Shown in pieces: positions 11,519-21,470 of a stretch of DNA of 64,000 nucleotides. A program made the translations under genes and the position numbers. The stretch covers positions 3,450,001 to 3,514,000 of the forward strand of contig OY754466.1 of NCBI GenBank assembly GCA_963575645.1, given 5' to 3'. Position 1 is the stretch's first letter; every line of letters begins with the position of its first letter. The notes below the pieces were generated by a model. That model ran no database searches. It saw only the letters and a program-made list of their open reading frames with translations, and was not told the origin of the DNA. This DNA comes from Xanthostigma xanthostigma. Taxonomy: Eukaryota > Arthropoda > Insecta > Raphidioptera > Raphidiidae.

Positions 11519-11919
11519 CATATACATGCTCCATTAAATTATCGTTGGAGCCGCGCCGTTGAGGTCGCTGAGTCATGCACAGATCGACAATGAACGTAGT
11601 ACAACAGCGCTCCAATGTTTGAACCACAGGCTTCGCTAAAATGGGGTCTGATGTCACTACTGTAGGATTTGTAGGTTGCCTGACCACACCTTCCAAGTGT
11701 AGCTCTAAACATCGGCAGTGCCTTAGTTTAGAACTGCGCAGTTTAGGAGGTGTGTTTTCATTTAATAAATAGTTTCAACCTTTCAGCGAACGGTAACAGA
11801 ACCGTCACAGTCATGCGCAGCAGCTAAAATGAAACTGTATCGGGTTTGAAACACGTTTTAGCTACTGCGCATGACCGTAAACTCACTAAAGGGAAGAAAA
11901 TAATTATTAAAAAATAAAA
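11519..11919. other. Intergenic patch with hairpin
   Basis: 11520-11700 is less AT-rich, but I recognise no family in it. At 11808-11876, AGTCATGCGCAGCAGCTAAAA pairs with the later TTTTAGCTACTGCGCATGAC, a diverged relative of the large palindrome at 54357-54516. Confidence 0.5.
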
Positions 11920-12170
11920 TTGGTTGTCTGTAAAGTCGGTTTACGGACGATAGTTTTACGTGATAACATATTCCGCTCGAATATCATATTTAATAATACA
12001 TAACCTAAATTTTAGTAGCTGTCGAACTTGGGCCGATCGTGCTTCTCTATCGCTTATACTGCGCTCTCGCTTGCACGCACAGGGTCAGGCGGAACGTTAC
12101 GGCGTTACACTTTTTCGTGCGTGCAGCTGGTGTTTCATCAATTTATAAGACGTTATCACGTCAAAAAAAA
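11920..12170 (+). mobile_element. Family A element, copy 2
   Basis: Begins TTGGTTGTCTGTAAAGTCGG and ends ACGTTATCACGTCAAAAA. It includes the central segment CTATCGCTTATACTGCGCTC that is missing from the shorter copies. Confidence 0.75.
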
Positions 12171-12385
12171 AAAAACACGAAACCCGACTATATGCACAAA
12201 AATGAAACTAATAACTAAAAAGAAAAAAAAACAAGTCGGAAAATTTTCACGCATGCAGCAGTTGCGAACTGCACATCCAAAAACAAAAGAAGCAGACAAA
12301 TATAGGTCGCCACCTGCTGAGTGTTGAGGTTTTCTGACTGGTTTACCTCATTTTATATAATTATTAGTTTCATTTCTGTGCAGTC

Positions 12386-12594
12386 GTGATAACGTCTTAT
12401 AAATTGATGAAACACCGGCTGCACGCACAAAAAAGTGTCACGTTCCGCCTGAGCCTGAGCGTGCAAGCGAGAGCGCGGTATAAGCGATAGAGAGGCACGA
12501 TCGGCCCAAGCGTCGGCTTGTACGCATTTCAATGTTTCTTTATGACGTTATCACGTAAAACTATCGTCCGTATACCGACTTTACAGACAACCAA
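12386..12594 (-). mobile_element. Family A element, copy 3 (inverted)
   Basis: Reverse complement of copy 2, from CGTGATAACGTCTTATAAAT at the left to CTTTACAGACAACCAA at the right. Copies 2 and 3 form an inverted pair separated by about 215 bp. Confidence 0.75.
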
Positions 12595-12645
12595 TTTTTT
12601 TTTTTAATAATTAATTTCTTACATGCATGATTAAATAAGAAATCT

Positions 12646-12910
12646 TGATTGAAAACTGCACAACAATTGCATGCCGCTGGGATGTTTAGTATTGTGTTGA
12701 TATCGACTGGCTTGAGTCATTTCTACCCTCGGATATTGATAGGGGAGAGTTTCCCCCTGTCCGTAAGAATCATGATTGCAGGACTAGACGTATCGTCTGC
12801 AGTCAGTTACGCCTACCCATTTGTATAGCCGTTGAACTGGGGTCTGGGACCTTACTTCTTTGATGATTTAAGGAACACACTCTGCGTTTTTAATTTATTG
12901 TTTAGTAAGC
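12646..12910 (+). pseudogene. Sugar transporter (Tret1-like) exon fragment, broken by an in-frame stop
   Basis: Read in the frame of the ATG at 12682, the sequence gives GESFPLSVRIMIAGLDVSSA and then PYFFDDL. These align with [18 protein letters not shown] and PFMFTDL of the intact transporter at 35918-37230, i.e. transmembrane segments 10-11 of the MFS sugar porter fold. A TAG at 12826-12828 interrupts the frame. The segment aligned to the intact gene is about 70 residues and has no neighbouring exons that I can find. The left side is bounded by a family A element. It is best read as a relic of a duplicated transporter; a readthrough or unusual splice product is unlikely. Confidence 0.65.
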
Positions 12911-13508
12911 TTTTTTTGTCAATAGTTTAAAAGTAGATTTGATGGATAACTAAACGTTTTGAGCATCGGCGTAGCAACGATTTTATCCTGGAGGGGGGAG
13001 GGGGCAAATTTTCAACTCTACCTATCATTACCAGCTGCCACTTATACATAATTTGAAAACTGTTCATAGAAGCGAAATTGATCAACACGACTTTCTGGAG
13101 AAATTTCACGACAAAAAAATGTATAGATTATTGTATATTTATCTTGTTATTTGTGGTTTGCAGCCATGACTCACCTGACCCCCCCTCTTCCTACGCCAAT
13201 GGTTTTGAGTACTAAGTTACTAACAGTTGAACTGATACCCCTTGATGTAGAGTGTAGACTATATAAGGGGTTAGAGGTAAACAATTAAAAGCGAAGAGAT
13301 ATTATATTTGTTTTTGGACTAGACATTTAAAACGCAATGATAACCATATTTAACTGTAAATAGCTAATGAAACGTTATTTATCTTGAAGGTACTATTTTA
13401 AGAATATATACGCAGATAAGACTCATAAGCAACACATAAAATATAGTTTAATTAAATTTACTAGATTTCGAGCTTTTTGTAAAAAAAGTTTTTATATACC
13501 TACTATCT
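12911..13508. other. Intergenic DNA, nothing recognised
   Basis: AT-rich, with two CCCCC/GGGGG-rich words near 12990 and 13180 (GGAGGGGGGAGG and CCCCCCCTCTTCC) in inverted orientation, possibly the ends of a small decayed element. Confidence 0.4.
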
Positions 13509-13925
13509 ACTAGCGGTCCGTCCCGGTTTCACCCGGCTGCGATAGATATAATTCTGTAAAATGTATTTCGTTTGCGGCCCGGCGTCGCATGAACCAATAT
13601 AGTTTTGAGCTAATTCTACCATGATTTACTTCGGAACTAATAGCTTTGAGCGACTTCCATCAGACGTCGCTACTTGGTACTTAAACAGTTTTTTTTTTGT
13701 TAGCTTCTGAACTATTATAGCTTTGAAAAATTCTATAAGATGTCGTTATATGTTACTTAAACAGTTTTTTTGAGAAAACACAGCACCTTTGTACAAAATA
13801 TTTAATAAAAACTATCCTATAGCGTATGTTGAACCAAGCAAGACACAATTACAAAATTTCACTAAAATCGGTTCAGTGGTTTCGGATATTAGCGCGGACA
13901 AACATCGTGACACGAGATTTTTATA
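13509..13925 (+). repeat. Dispersed repeat family C, copy 1
   Basis: Starts TAGCGGTCCGTCCCGG, contains TTTGCGGCCCGGCGTC and AATAGCTTTGAGCGA, and has an internal near-duplication of the AACTATTATAGCTTTGA block. Copies at 32103-32465 and 33838-34150. Confidence 0.65.
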
Positions 13926-13930
13926 TAATA

Positions 13931-14585
13931 CTAGTGTGACCTGTGCGAATTATTCGCACTAAATAAGTATAATAATTATCACTTTACAAAATTATTTTTT
14001 AAATATGATTGCAGGTATTCAATTCGTTTCTACTTTTGCACACTGCTTATAACGTTCTTCTTTTTGTTGTATTACAATTATGAAGCTCAGATGACAGATC
14101 GAAGAAATATTTTACTAAAATTGTCATATAGAGGCGCAAGTAGCAGATGGCATCATGCAGCATTGCTGTGACGTTGTTCAGCATTGCTCGCTGTTTCAAA
14201 ATTAAAGCAGTCAGATGGCAGTATGCAGTATTGTGTCTGTTGTATTACAATATGAAGATCCAACTTTTCGTGCATATAGCCAAAGTTGCTGAGCACGTAA
14301 TTTAAGATTAAAAAAAAAAAAAAAATATGAAGATCAGATGACAGATCGAAGTGTTGACGTTGTTTCAAAATTAAAGCCGTCAGATGGCAGACGTTGTTCA
14401 GCGTTGCTGTATTTTAATTAATTTACAAAAACGAAAGCAATAATAAATTTTTTAGTTGTCGATGTCAGTAGAGCAAGCAATTATCTGTAAAATGATATAT
14501 ACCTAATTTATGTGGAGAAATTGTGAGGTTTTTCTAAAAAGGGAGGCAAACGTCTTTAACCTTAGCGTATTAATATATTATATGA
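13931..14585 (+). repeat. Duplicated ~600-bp unit, copy 2, with a poly(A) insertion
   Basis: Matches 5821-6416 along its length. It carries an extra 63-bp insertion at 14261-14323, listed separately. Confidence 0.75.
14261..14323 (+). mobile_element. Tiny poly(A)-tailed retro-insertion with 12-bp target duplication
   Basis: About 48 bases (starting CAACTTTTCGTGCATATAGC) followed by about 15 A residues, flanked by AATATGAAGATC at 14249-14260 and 14324-14335. The empty site is preserved in the other copy of this repeat (near 6168). The poly(A) tail and direct duplication point to target-primed reverse transcription of an RNA, most likely a 5'-truncated SINE or LINE tail. The source RNA is not identified. 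Confidence 0.75.
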
Positions 14586-15180
14586 TAAAGATTTAGGCAT
14601 CAGTGAGAAAAAAGTCGGAGTTAAAAAACTGACCTAAATATCTGACCTCTCATTTGTTTGCACGCGTAATGCTGTATTTCATGCCTACAAAGGAAGGTCA
14701 ATCTTCAGCTGATAGAATAAAAATACTTACTGTATCAATCCCTTGGGTAAATATTATTTAAAACTTCCACCAAACAAAATATGATAATACTTATTTCTGC
14801 ATAGAACCATACTTCCGAAATATTCTGTGAACTTTGTTCTGTGCCAATTAAAACGTGTCCACGTATAATTTATGTAAATAAAAACGTTCATATCAGCGAC
14901 TCTGCACTCATCATTCTTTAATAAATATATATAAATAATTAATTTAGGAAGTAATATTAATTTAATTACCTTTGCTATTGTTTTTTTAATTGAAACCGTG
15001 CGTCATTGCATATTAAGCTATTTTTAAATAAATAGATTAGGGTTTGAGATTAAAAATTAAGAAGAGCTATAATAAGTATATAGGATTGCAGATAGACGAC
15101 ATTTAAAAATTATCGATATTAATGCTCGACAACTGAGACCAATAGCGTAAACCGTATCGGAATAAAGCTAATCATGGTTA
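14586..15180. other. Intergenic DNA, nothing recognised
   Basis: AT-rich; no exon, no paired termini. Confidence 0.45.
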
Positions 15181-15424
15181 ATAAATAAAATTATCGACCA
15201 ATTTTTCAGACAATATATCAACAAAAATGATTATTTTTTCAATATTTTGATACTAATTACTTAATTATTATTTTGAAAGAATTTTATATAAAGCGAATTA
15301 GAAATTAAATATTATTTATTTTTTTTTTTTTTTTTGATCCGTTCTGAAGAAGATCCAAATCCTTATCGAAACGTTAATGTATTAATTATATTGTCTGAAA
15401 AATTGGTCGATAATTTTATTTATT
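15181..15424. mobile_element. Inverted Penelope-like terminal fragment
   Basis: Ends are inverted copies of about 37 bp (ATTATCGACCAATTTTTCAG on the left, CTGAAAAATTGGTCGATAAT on the right). The interior has CTGAAGAAGATCCAAATCC followed by GAAACGT at 15344-15375. The same ends and motif flank the GIY-YIG fragment at 41318-41740, so the piece is assigned to the same Penelope-like family. Confidence 0.55.
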
Positions 15425-16428
15425 GAAGAGTTCTAATCAGACGTTAATCAAAGATTTGTCTAATCATGGCTATTTAGAGGCCAAATATTTTTTATTCAGT
15501 CATATTATACATATAATTTTTTATATATGTTTATTAATGTTGTTTAACGCAGGCCTCGGGATAGGCACTGAACTGCGAAAAAATGAGCGAGTGAGCGAAA
15601 TATTCGAGATGAGCATAATCTTCAGGGTGGTCTCACAAAAATACTTAAATCGATTTAGCAGTTTTTTTCAGTTTAGTATTAAAAAATTAGGGAGGAAAGC
15701 GATACAGAACGAGCAAATTATTTATTGCAATAAGCCACCAAAAAGTAAAAAATAAATAACTTTAATAAAAAAATTAATCCCCATAAAAAGCGTAAAATAA
15801 CAAAGTTTTGAGGTCTACACCAAATATGCGTTTAAGTATAACATAAAATAAGTTCCGACTTCAAAACTTTATTATATTATATTAAGTGATCCTTTTTGAA
15901 GGGAGGTTCATTTTTTTAAAAGTTTTTTTTAAATAAGTAGTTGATTGTTTTTAAATTATAATCGAATTAAGAGATAAAAAAATGTGATTCTTTTACCTTA
16001 CGCAGTTTCGAGTATCCATTTCAATGCTTTGGTATTTAATTGTTTTTATTATTCACATACTTGGTTAATTACCATTTAAAGAAAATTAATACTTAATAAT
16101 AAGTTTATTTTAATTAATATTATGCTTTGTTTTTATATACATACATAAAATAAACTATTATTTTTAAAATACTTTATGACGTAGTTTCGACTTTTTTATT
16201 GTTAATAAATTAGATGCTGCTTATTCATAGCTATTTGCATCAACGCAATTTAACAAATGAACAGGTAAAGTTCTAAAACTGGTAAAAAACAGTGACGTCA
16301 TTTCGATCCTCGCAGCTAGCGCGCCAACCAGCACAAGGCCCAGCAGTGATTCCAGCGGCAAATCAGCCTCGTGTGCAGCGGCCCTTATGTTCTATTTCTT
16401 ATACGTCTTTCTCAGCTTTTAATCTATA
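15425..16428. other. Intergenic DNA with repeat fragments
   Basis: 15725-15890 shares AAAAGCGTAAAATAA and GTTTTGAG words with 27145-27320, a dispersed low-complexity family. 16290-16395 resembles the right end of family J (CAGCCTCGTGTGCAGCGGCC). The open frames here have no recognisable domain. Confidence 0.45.
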
Positions 16429-16883
16429 CACCTATCCCCCGATTTACACGGTAGATACGTTGCTGAGAAAAACGTGTAAATCGAAAATTAAAAATTTTCA
16501 AATCAAAACCGTGTAAATCGAAAAGCTTGCAAAAAATGCATAATTTTGCTATTTAACAGTTGTGATTTTTTTCAATATTTTTAGGTGTACACAGAAATAA
16601 AAATAAAATGCATTGATAGGTTCTGAAACTGTGAAACTTTCACTCAAATACAATTTTCCGTAGATAAAACTTTAATTTTATGCGAAGAAATACAGACACA
16701 GTGTGCGTGTGCAGCAAGCCAGCACATAAGCTCGGGATTCCCCGTGAGATGTGTACACAGCGCACGTGTTCAATCACAGTAGCATTTAGTAGAGTGCGAT
16801 AAAAACAAAAAAAAACTTATTTGGAAAACCGTGTAAAAGCGAAAACGTGTAAAACAAGTACCGTGTAAATCGGGGGATGGGTG
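16429..16883. mobile_element. Tigger/pogo-like MITE, copy 2
   Basis: Inverted relative to 5180-5632 and nearly identical to it along its length. Termini CACCTATCCCCCGATTTACA and TGTAAATCGGGGGATGGGTG, with TA on both flanks. Confidence 0.8.
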
Positions 16884-17221
16884 TATTTGAGAAAGTTATT
16901 TGTTTTTAACTGAATGGATATTTCCATCAATAACGGGGAATATTGGCTGACGCATATACATTTAATGGCTTTTCACACTTTGTTTAATCATTCTAGATCC
17001 CAGGGGGGTCAGCTACCCTCTTCTTCAATCATGAGTTACAGTAAGTACGGTAGTGATTATAATTATTGTAGAATTACGTAAAATTTGTAAATATTTATTT
17101 TTAATTTTCTATTTACACTACGAGAAGGCAAAAGTAATTCTAATATTTGTGTCGTTGGACTTTGTTAATGCTTCTTAAATTTTTAGCTTGCATTCTACTA
17201 GCAATAGCGCATTTCAAACAA
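16884..17221. other. Intergenic DNA, nothing recognised
   Basis: No gene or paired element seen. Confidence 0.4.
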
Positions 17222-18215
17222 TTTAGAAAATGTGTTTTCGCATCGTGAAAAATATTATCGAAAATGTTTATCAAATGATGTCACCGCGGGCTCGCAAGAT
17301 GGATTTCAAAAATGAGAATCGGGACTATTTTTCATGTTTGTTAGTCTGCTGCAAGAACCAATCGGGAAAGCAGTATCTTGTCACGTGGGCGACATGGATA
17401 ACGCGTCATCAGAGACAATAAACGTTCACATCTGTTATGGAGGTTGATCCGTTACAGTCTCATTCAAAAGTAAGTCGAATTCTAAATGGGAACTTTTATA
17501 GTTTATAAGTCGATGATACCAATAAATTCTTGTCATAAAGGCATAAATAAATATTTTTTTTTAATATTAATTAATTATTTCAGTATTTTACTTAATGGAC
17601 TAGCTTTTGAATTTTTTGTACAAAGTTAAGTTAGAAAAAATAAATGTATGTAAATATCTGTATTTTACATGTTTTTTGCAGTAAATAATTAGAAAAAGAA
17701 ATTAAAAGTAATAAAAATTAAAATTAAATCTTTAAAAAGTTGAAAATTCAGCTAAAATTGTCAAGAATAAAAGTCCATAATCGAAAAGTGCTAAGGTTTA
17801 ATAATTTTTTTTATTAATTAAAAGTCTCCTAATTAAATTGGAAAAAATATTAAAATATGCGTAAGACATCGATGCTTTACATAGTTAGTTTTCGGAACTG
17901 CTGACATTTTTTTGGATATTTGCAAAAAATTAAAATGTACCGTTTGCAATCTAGGTTGACATATTTTCCATAAGACTACATGTAAAAGTTTTTTTTAATT
18001 TTTGACTTTATAAATCTCCTAATGATTTTGGATTTTTTAGAGAAAATTTTGTCATAAAAAATATATTAAAAAAACTTTATTTCAGATTTTTTTCATTATA
18101 TTCGTAAAACGGCTCAACCTCCTAACAATTACGAAACCCAGCGCCACAGTATGCTTGAAACTTAGCAGCCAAATATAGCAAAACCAGCCTCGTGTGCATA
18201 GCGGCCTTCAGGTTT
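17222..18215 (+). mobile_element. Family J element, copy interrupted by ~650 bp of AT-rich DNA
   Basis: The left part contains AAGAACCAATCGGGAAAGCAG and AATAAACGTTCAC; the right part (about 18125-18215) contains ACGAAACCCAGCGCCACAG and CAGCCTCGTGTGCATAGCGG. In copies at 46853-47279 and 59236-59672 these parts are joined, so roughly 17470-18120 is an insertion or expansion in this copy. Confidence 0.55.
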
Positions 18216-18712
18216 CATCGTAATTTTTAACCGATGAAAAACAAAAACGCAGGAGGTTCTCAATTCGACCCGTATATTTTTTTTTTTTAGTTTTTTTTTT
18301 TTTTTATTTATGCAAAGACGTGTGCCCTCAGTGTGCCCGTTCGGGTTGCTCTGTCGCTGACATTAACTTCGTGAACGCTCAGAGATTTCCGGCGAAGGAT
18401 TGTTGACGCCGACTCAAAATTACTTAGATATACTAGACTGTCACATACATTCAACTACTTAGATAGAACTTAGTTAAATAAAAAGATTTATTATTTTTTG
18501 CTTTTCAGTTTTTCGGCGGTTTAATTTTTTTGTTAAAAATTTTTTTTTTTAAGTTTTTTCCCAATAAATTCCAGAGATGAATCCGTGAACTCTCTAGGAT
18601 GTACTCACTGATCTCTATAGGGACATGCAGGCCCGAGTTTAGAAAACGCTGCAGTAAAGCTATAATATTATAGAGTTCGTTTTATATAGTCAGTTGATTG
18701 CATAAATTAGTA
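18216..18712. other. Intergenic DNA, poly(T)-rich
   Basis: Contains long T runs at 18276-18305 and 18540-18553. No gene recognised. Confidence 0.45.
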
Positions 18713-18969
18713 CAGCGATTCCTAAAGTGCAGTTCCGCGGAACCTAATGGTTCCGTGGAAAAGTCACCAGAGCTCCGTGAAATTATATTTGTCATTGAAT
18801 CGTTGAATGTTTTCTGGTTAATTCCACAGTTTTTGGAATAACTCAAAAAATGTGATGAGAAGTAATTGGCGGGAATTCGGTCTAACATATTATGACCCCG
18901 TTGCGGCAGTGTCTTTCATTTGTAATCATTTGATGTGGGGTTTCATAAATAAAAGTTTAGGAACCGCTG
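18713..18969. mobile_element. hAT-like MITE
   Basis: Ends CAGCGATTCCTAAAG and TTTAGGAACCGCTG in inverted orientation, resembling the CAGnGGTTC ends of Charlie-type hAT elements. Flanking octamers AATTAGTA and GTCTAGTA share 6 of 8 bases. Length 257 bp. Confidence 0.6.
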
Positions 18970-19173
18970 GTCTAGTATGTATTATCTATTACTGGAATCA
19001 TTATGTGACTGTTTGTTTAAATCACTTAAATGCAACGAAGAAGACAAGAGCTCATAGTTTATTGCGGCAGTGAAAACGAGTTAGCGCGTCGTATTCCGAG
19101 AAAAATTGAAAAAGTGTTAGTGAGATGAAACTTTAGTTTTCTGAAACAAGTCGGTGTAATCTATACTAATATA

Positions 19174-19385
19174 TTATAAAGCTGAAGAGTTTGTTTGTTT
19201 GGTTGAACGCGTTAATCTCAGAAACTACTGGTTCGAATTGAAAAATTTTTTTTTTGTTGGATAGCCCATTTATCGAGGAAGGCTATAGGCTATATAATAT
19301 CACGCTACGACCAATTGGAGCGGAGCATCAATGGAAAATGTTGCAAGATGTATCTCAAAATTTGTCCGTCCGACAAATATTATCA
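19174..19385 (-). repeat. Family B copy, truncated
   Basis: Starts CTGAAGAGTTTGTTTG and runs to TTTGTCCGTCCGACAAA; the GGTTTCACCCGGG end is missing. Confidence 0.65.
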
Positions 19386-19435
19386 GGTGAAATGCCCTAA
19401 CAAAATGTTGCAATATTAGCGCCTCACATTCACAA

Positions 19436-19508
19436 GCCCGGATAGCTCAGTCGGTAGAGCATGAGACTCTTAATGCCAGGGTCGTGGGTTCAAGCCCCAC
19501 GTCGGCGA
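19436..19508 (+). pseudogene. tRNA-Lys(CTT) pseudogene
   Basis: 73 nt in cloverleaf layout: D-arm TAGCTCAGTCGGTAGAGC, anticodon loop CTCTTAA with anticodon CTT, T-arm GTGGGTTCAAGCCCCAC. The D and T arms are intact, so the pol III A and B boxes are present. The 3' acceptor strand (GTCGGCG) does not pair with GCCCGGA at positions 1, 2 and 7, and the anticodon stem (TGAGA with TGCCA) has two mismatches. It is therefore probably not a working tRNA, and a T-rich run follows. Confidence 0.75.
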
Positions 19509-19839
19509 ATATATTTTTATTTTTTTTTTATTTTCTACATTGCTTTCTTCAAAGGCTTACATTTCAATTTTTTACAATTTTATTACGACTAATTAAAATT
19601 AAATAAATCTAATTAATAGCTCATTTGAAAACTGTTACAACTATAACTACCTATATAAAAAAATTTCCTAGTGTTTTCAAAAGAAATTTATTCTTGTTTT
19701 CTTCTTCTTTTAACACGGTATAGGGTAAAATCAATTCGTGATTTTAAAAGTGTAACAAAAAGTGTTGAAAGTGAGATTGAAAATGTACCTACCTATACTG
19801 AGAAGTTAAGCAATCTAGTTATAAAAACCGACCGTAAAG

Positions 19840-19978
19840 CGCTAAGGTGGAGGCGAGGTAGAGCGGTGGCCTCGTAACCTAAAAATCGTAGGTTCGATCC
19901 TGATGGACAGTGCCATTATTTTTTTTTATGATCATACCAGTTTTATTTCTATAGTGTGTAGTGTAAAATACACAGTCA
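19840..19978 (+). repeat. tRNA-derived SINE-like repeat, copy 1
   Basis: A tRNA-like head has GGTAGAGCGGTGGCCTCGTA, then a perfect B box GGTTCGATCC, followed by a T-rich stretch and the tail AGTGTGTAGTGTAAAATACA. The same order (GTAACCTAAA, GGTTCAATTCC, T-rich stretch, GTGTGTAGTGTGAAATACAC) is on the minus strand at 27660-27790. A decayed tRNA-Thr(CGT)-like origin is possible. Presence of two dispersed copies supports a SINE-like family over a lone tRNA gene. Confidence 0.6.
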
Positions 19979-21283
19979 AGGCAATACACAAATAGGTAGG
20001 ACGTTAAATTTTAGTTGTTGTAATAGAGTTTACGAAAAAAAAATGTTTTCTCTTCAAAACGTAGGGCTTGAGAATAATCTATCATGTAGCAATGCCATTA
20101 TTTATACAGTATGTAAACACGTAAGGTGCACATAGGGAAATTAACATTGCGGGAAAAAATGACTGGATCAGAGTGAGCCTTGAAATCTTGTTTTTCAATT
20201 TGACAGATAATAGTCTTTTGCAAAATGAATGTGTATACTACCGAAGAAAATATTCAAATGATTACAACATAATCGGACTTTTTTTATTAATGGGACATTA
20301 AATTCACAAAAATACTTAAATATGGTGCGAGATCAAATATCTCCGCCTATTCGTGTTGAACCTAAAGACATTGGGTCACTGATTTACCAACGCGTATACG
20401 TCATATCAGTTAGACAATTTTTGAATGAAATGTTTCCAAACAGATGGAGTTGTTTTTTTGTTTTATTTTTGTACAAAAAAATTAAAATAATGATTTATAA
20501 GAGCTTTTTATTATTAACCAGTGGGAGTATATGCCCAAGTAATTCAAGAATTACAAGGCGCGAAATTTTACGTCATATACCCCGGTGTTTTGTTTGAAAA
20601 TCGGTGTATATATAATTATATTTAACGACACTTGGAGAATAATATAGAATAACTTAATTTACTTATTCTAAGAAAAAAATAACAGTTGAAAATAATGAAA
20701 CACAGAAAGGAAAATATAATTTTAATAATTTCATGGTTCTCTATGTAATATGTTATTGTGTCATGCAAAAATTAAACCTAACTAACATCTTCAGAACAAA
20801 AGAACAACAGATTTTTTTTCAAAATATTTCTGAAATTATGAGTTTAGAAAAAAAATTTCATAACTTTCTTGTAAAAACAGATAGAAAAATAAACCGTTAT
20901 GAAAAGTACCCAATTATTATATAAAAACAACTTTATAACATATATGTGCCGACTTTAGCTCAAAGAATTTTTTACAAAACTTTCTTTAAAATAAAATAAT
21001 AAAACATTATAAAAAGTACACCTTTATTATATAAAAAACAACGATGGCATGTATCTCTTTTGCGCATGCGCCGATTTTTCCCAAAAATTATACAAAACTT
21101 GTAAAAATAGATCGAATAATAAACAGTTATGAAAAGTATACCATTGTTATATACAAACAACTTTATAACTTATACCTCTTCTGCGCATACGCCGACTTTC
21201 CCTCAAAAAACATTTTACAAAACTTTCTTGTAAAGTAGAATAATAAAACATTATAAAAAGTACACCATTATTATATAAAAAAA

Positions 21284-21466
21284 TTGGATGTCTGTAAAGT
21301 CGGTTTACGGACGATAGTTTTACGTGATAACGTATTCCGCACGAATATCATATTTAATAATACATTACTGCGCTCTCGCTTGCGCGCACAGGGTCAGGCG
21401 GAACGTTACACTTTTTCGTGCGTGCAGCTGGTGTTTCATCAATTTATAAGACGTTATCACGTCAAA
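21284..21466 (+). mobile_element. Family A element, copy 4
   Basis: TTGGATGTCTGTAAAGTCGG at the left, GACGTTATCACGTCAAAAA at the right. It abuts the first satellite unit directly. Confidence 0.75.
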
Positions 21467-21470
21467 AACT

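Noticed and set aside
19436-19508. Functional tRNA-Lys gene
   Set aside because: Acceptor and anticodon stems have several mismatches; only the D and T arms are intact.
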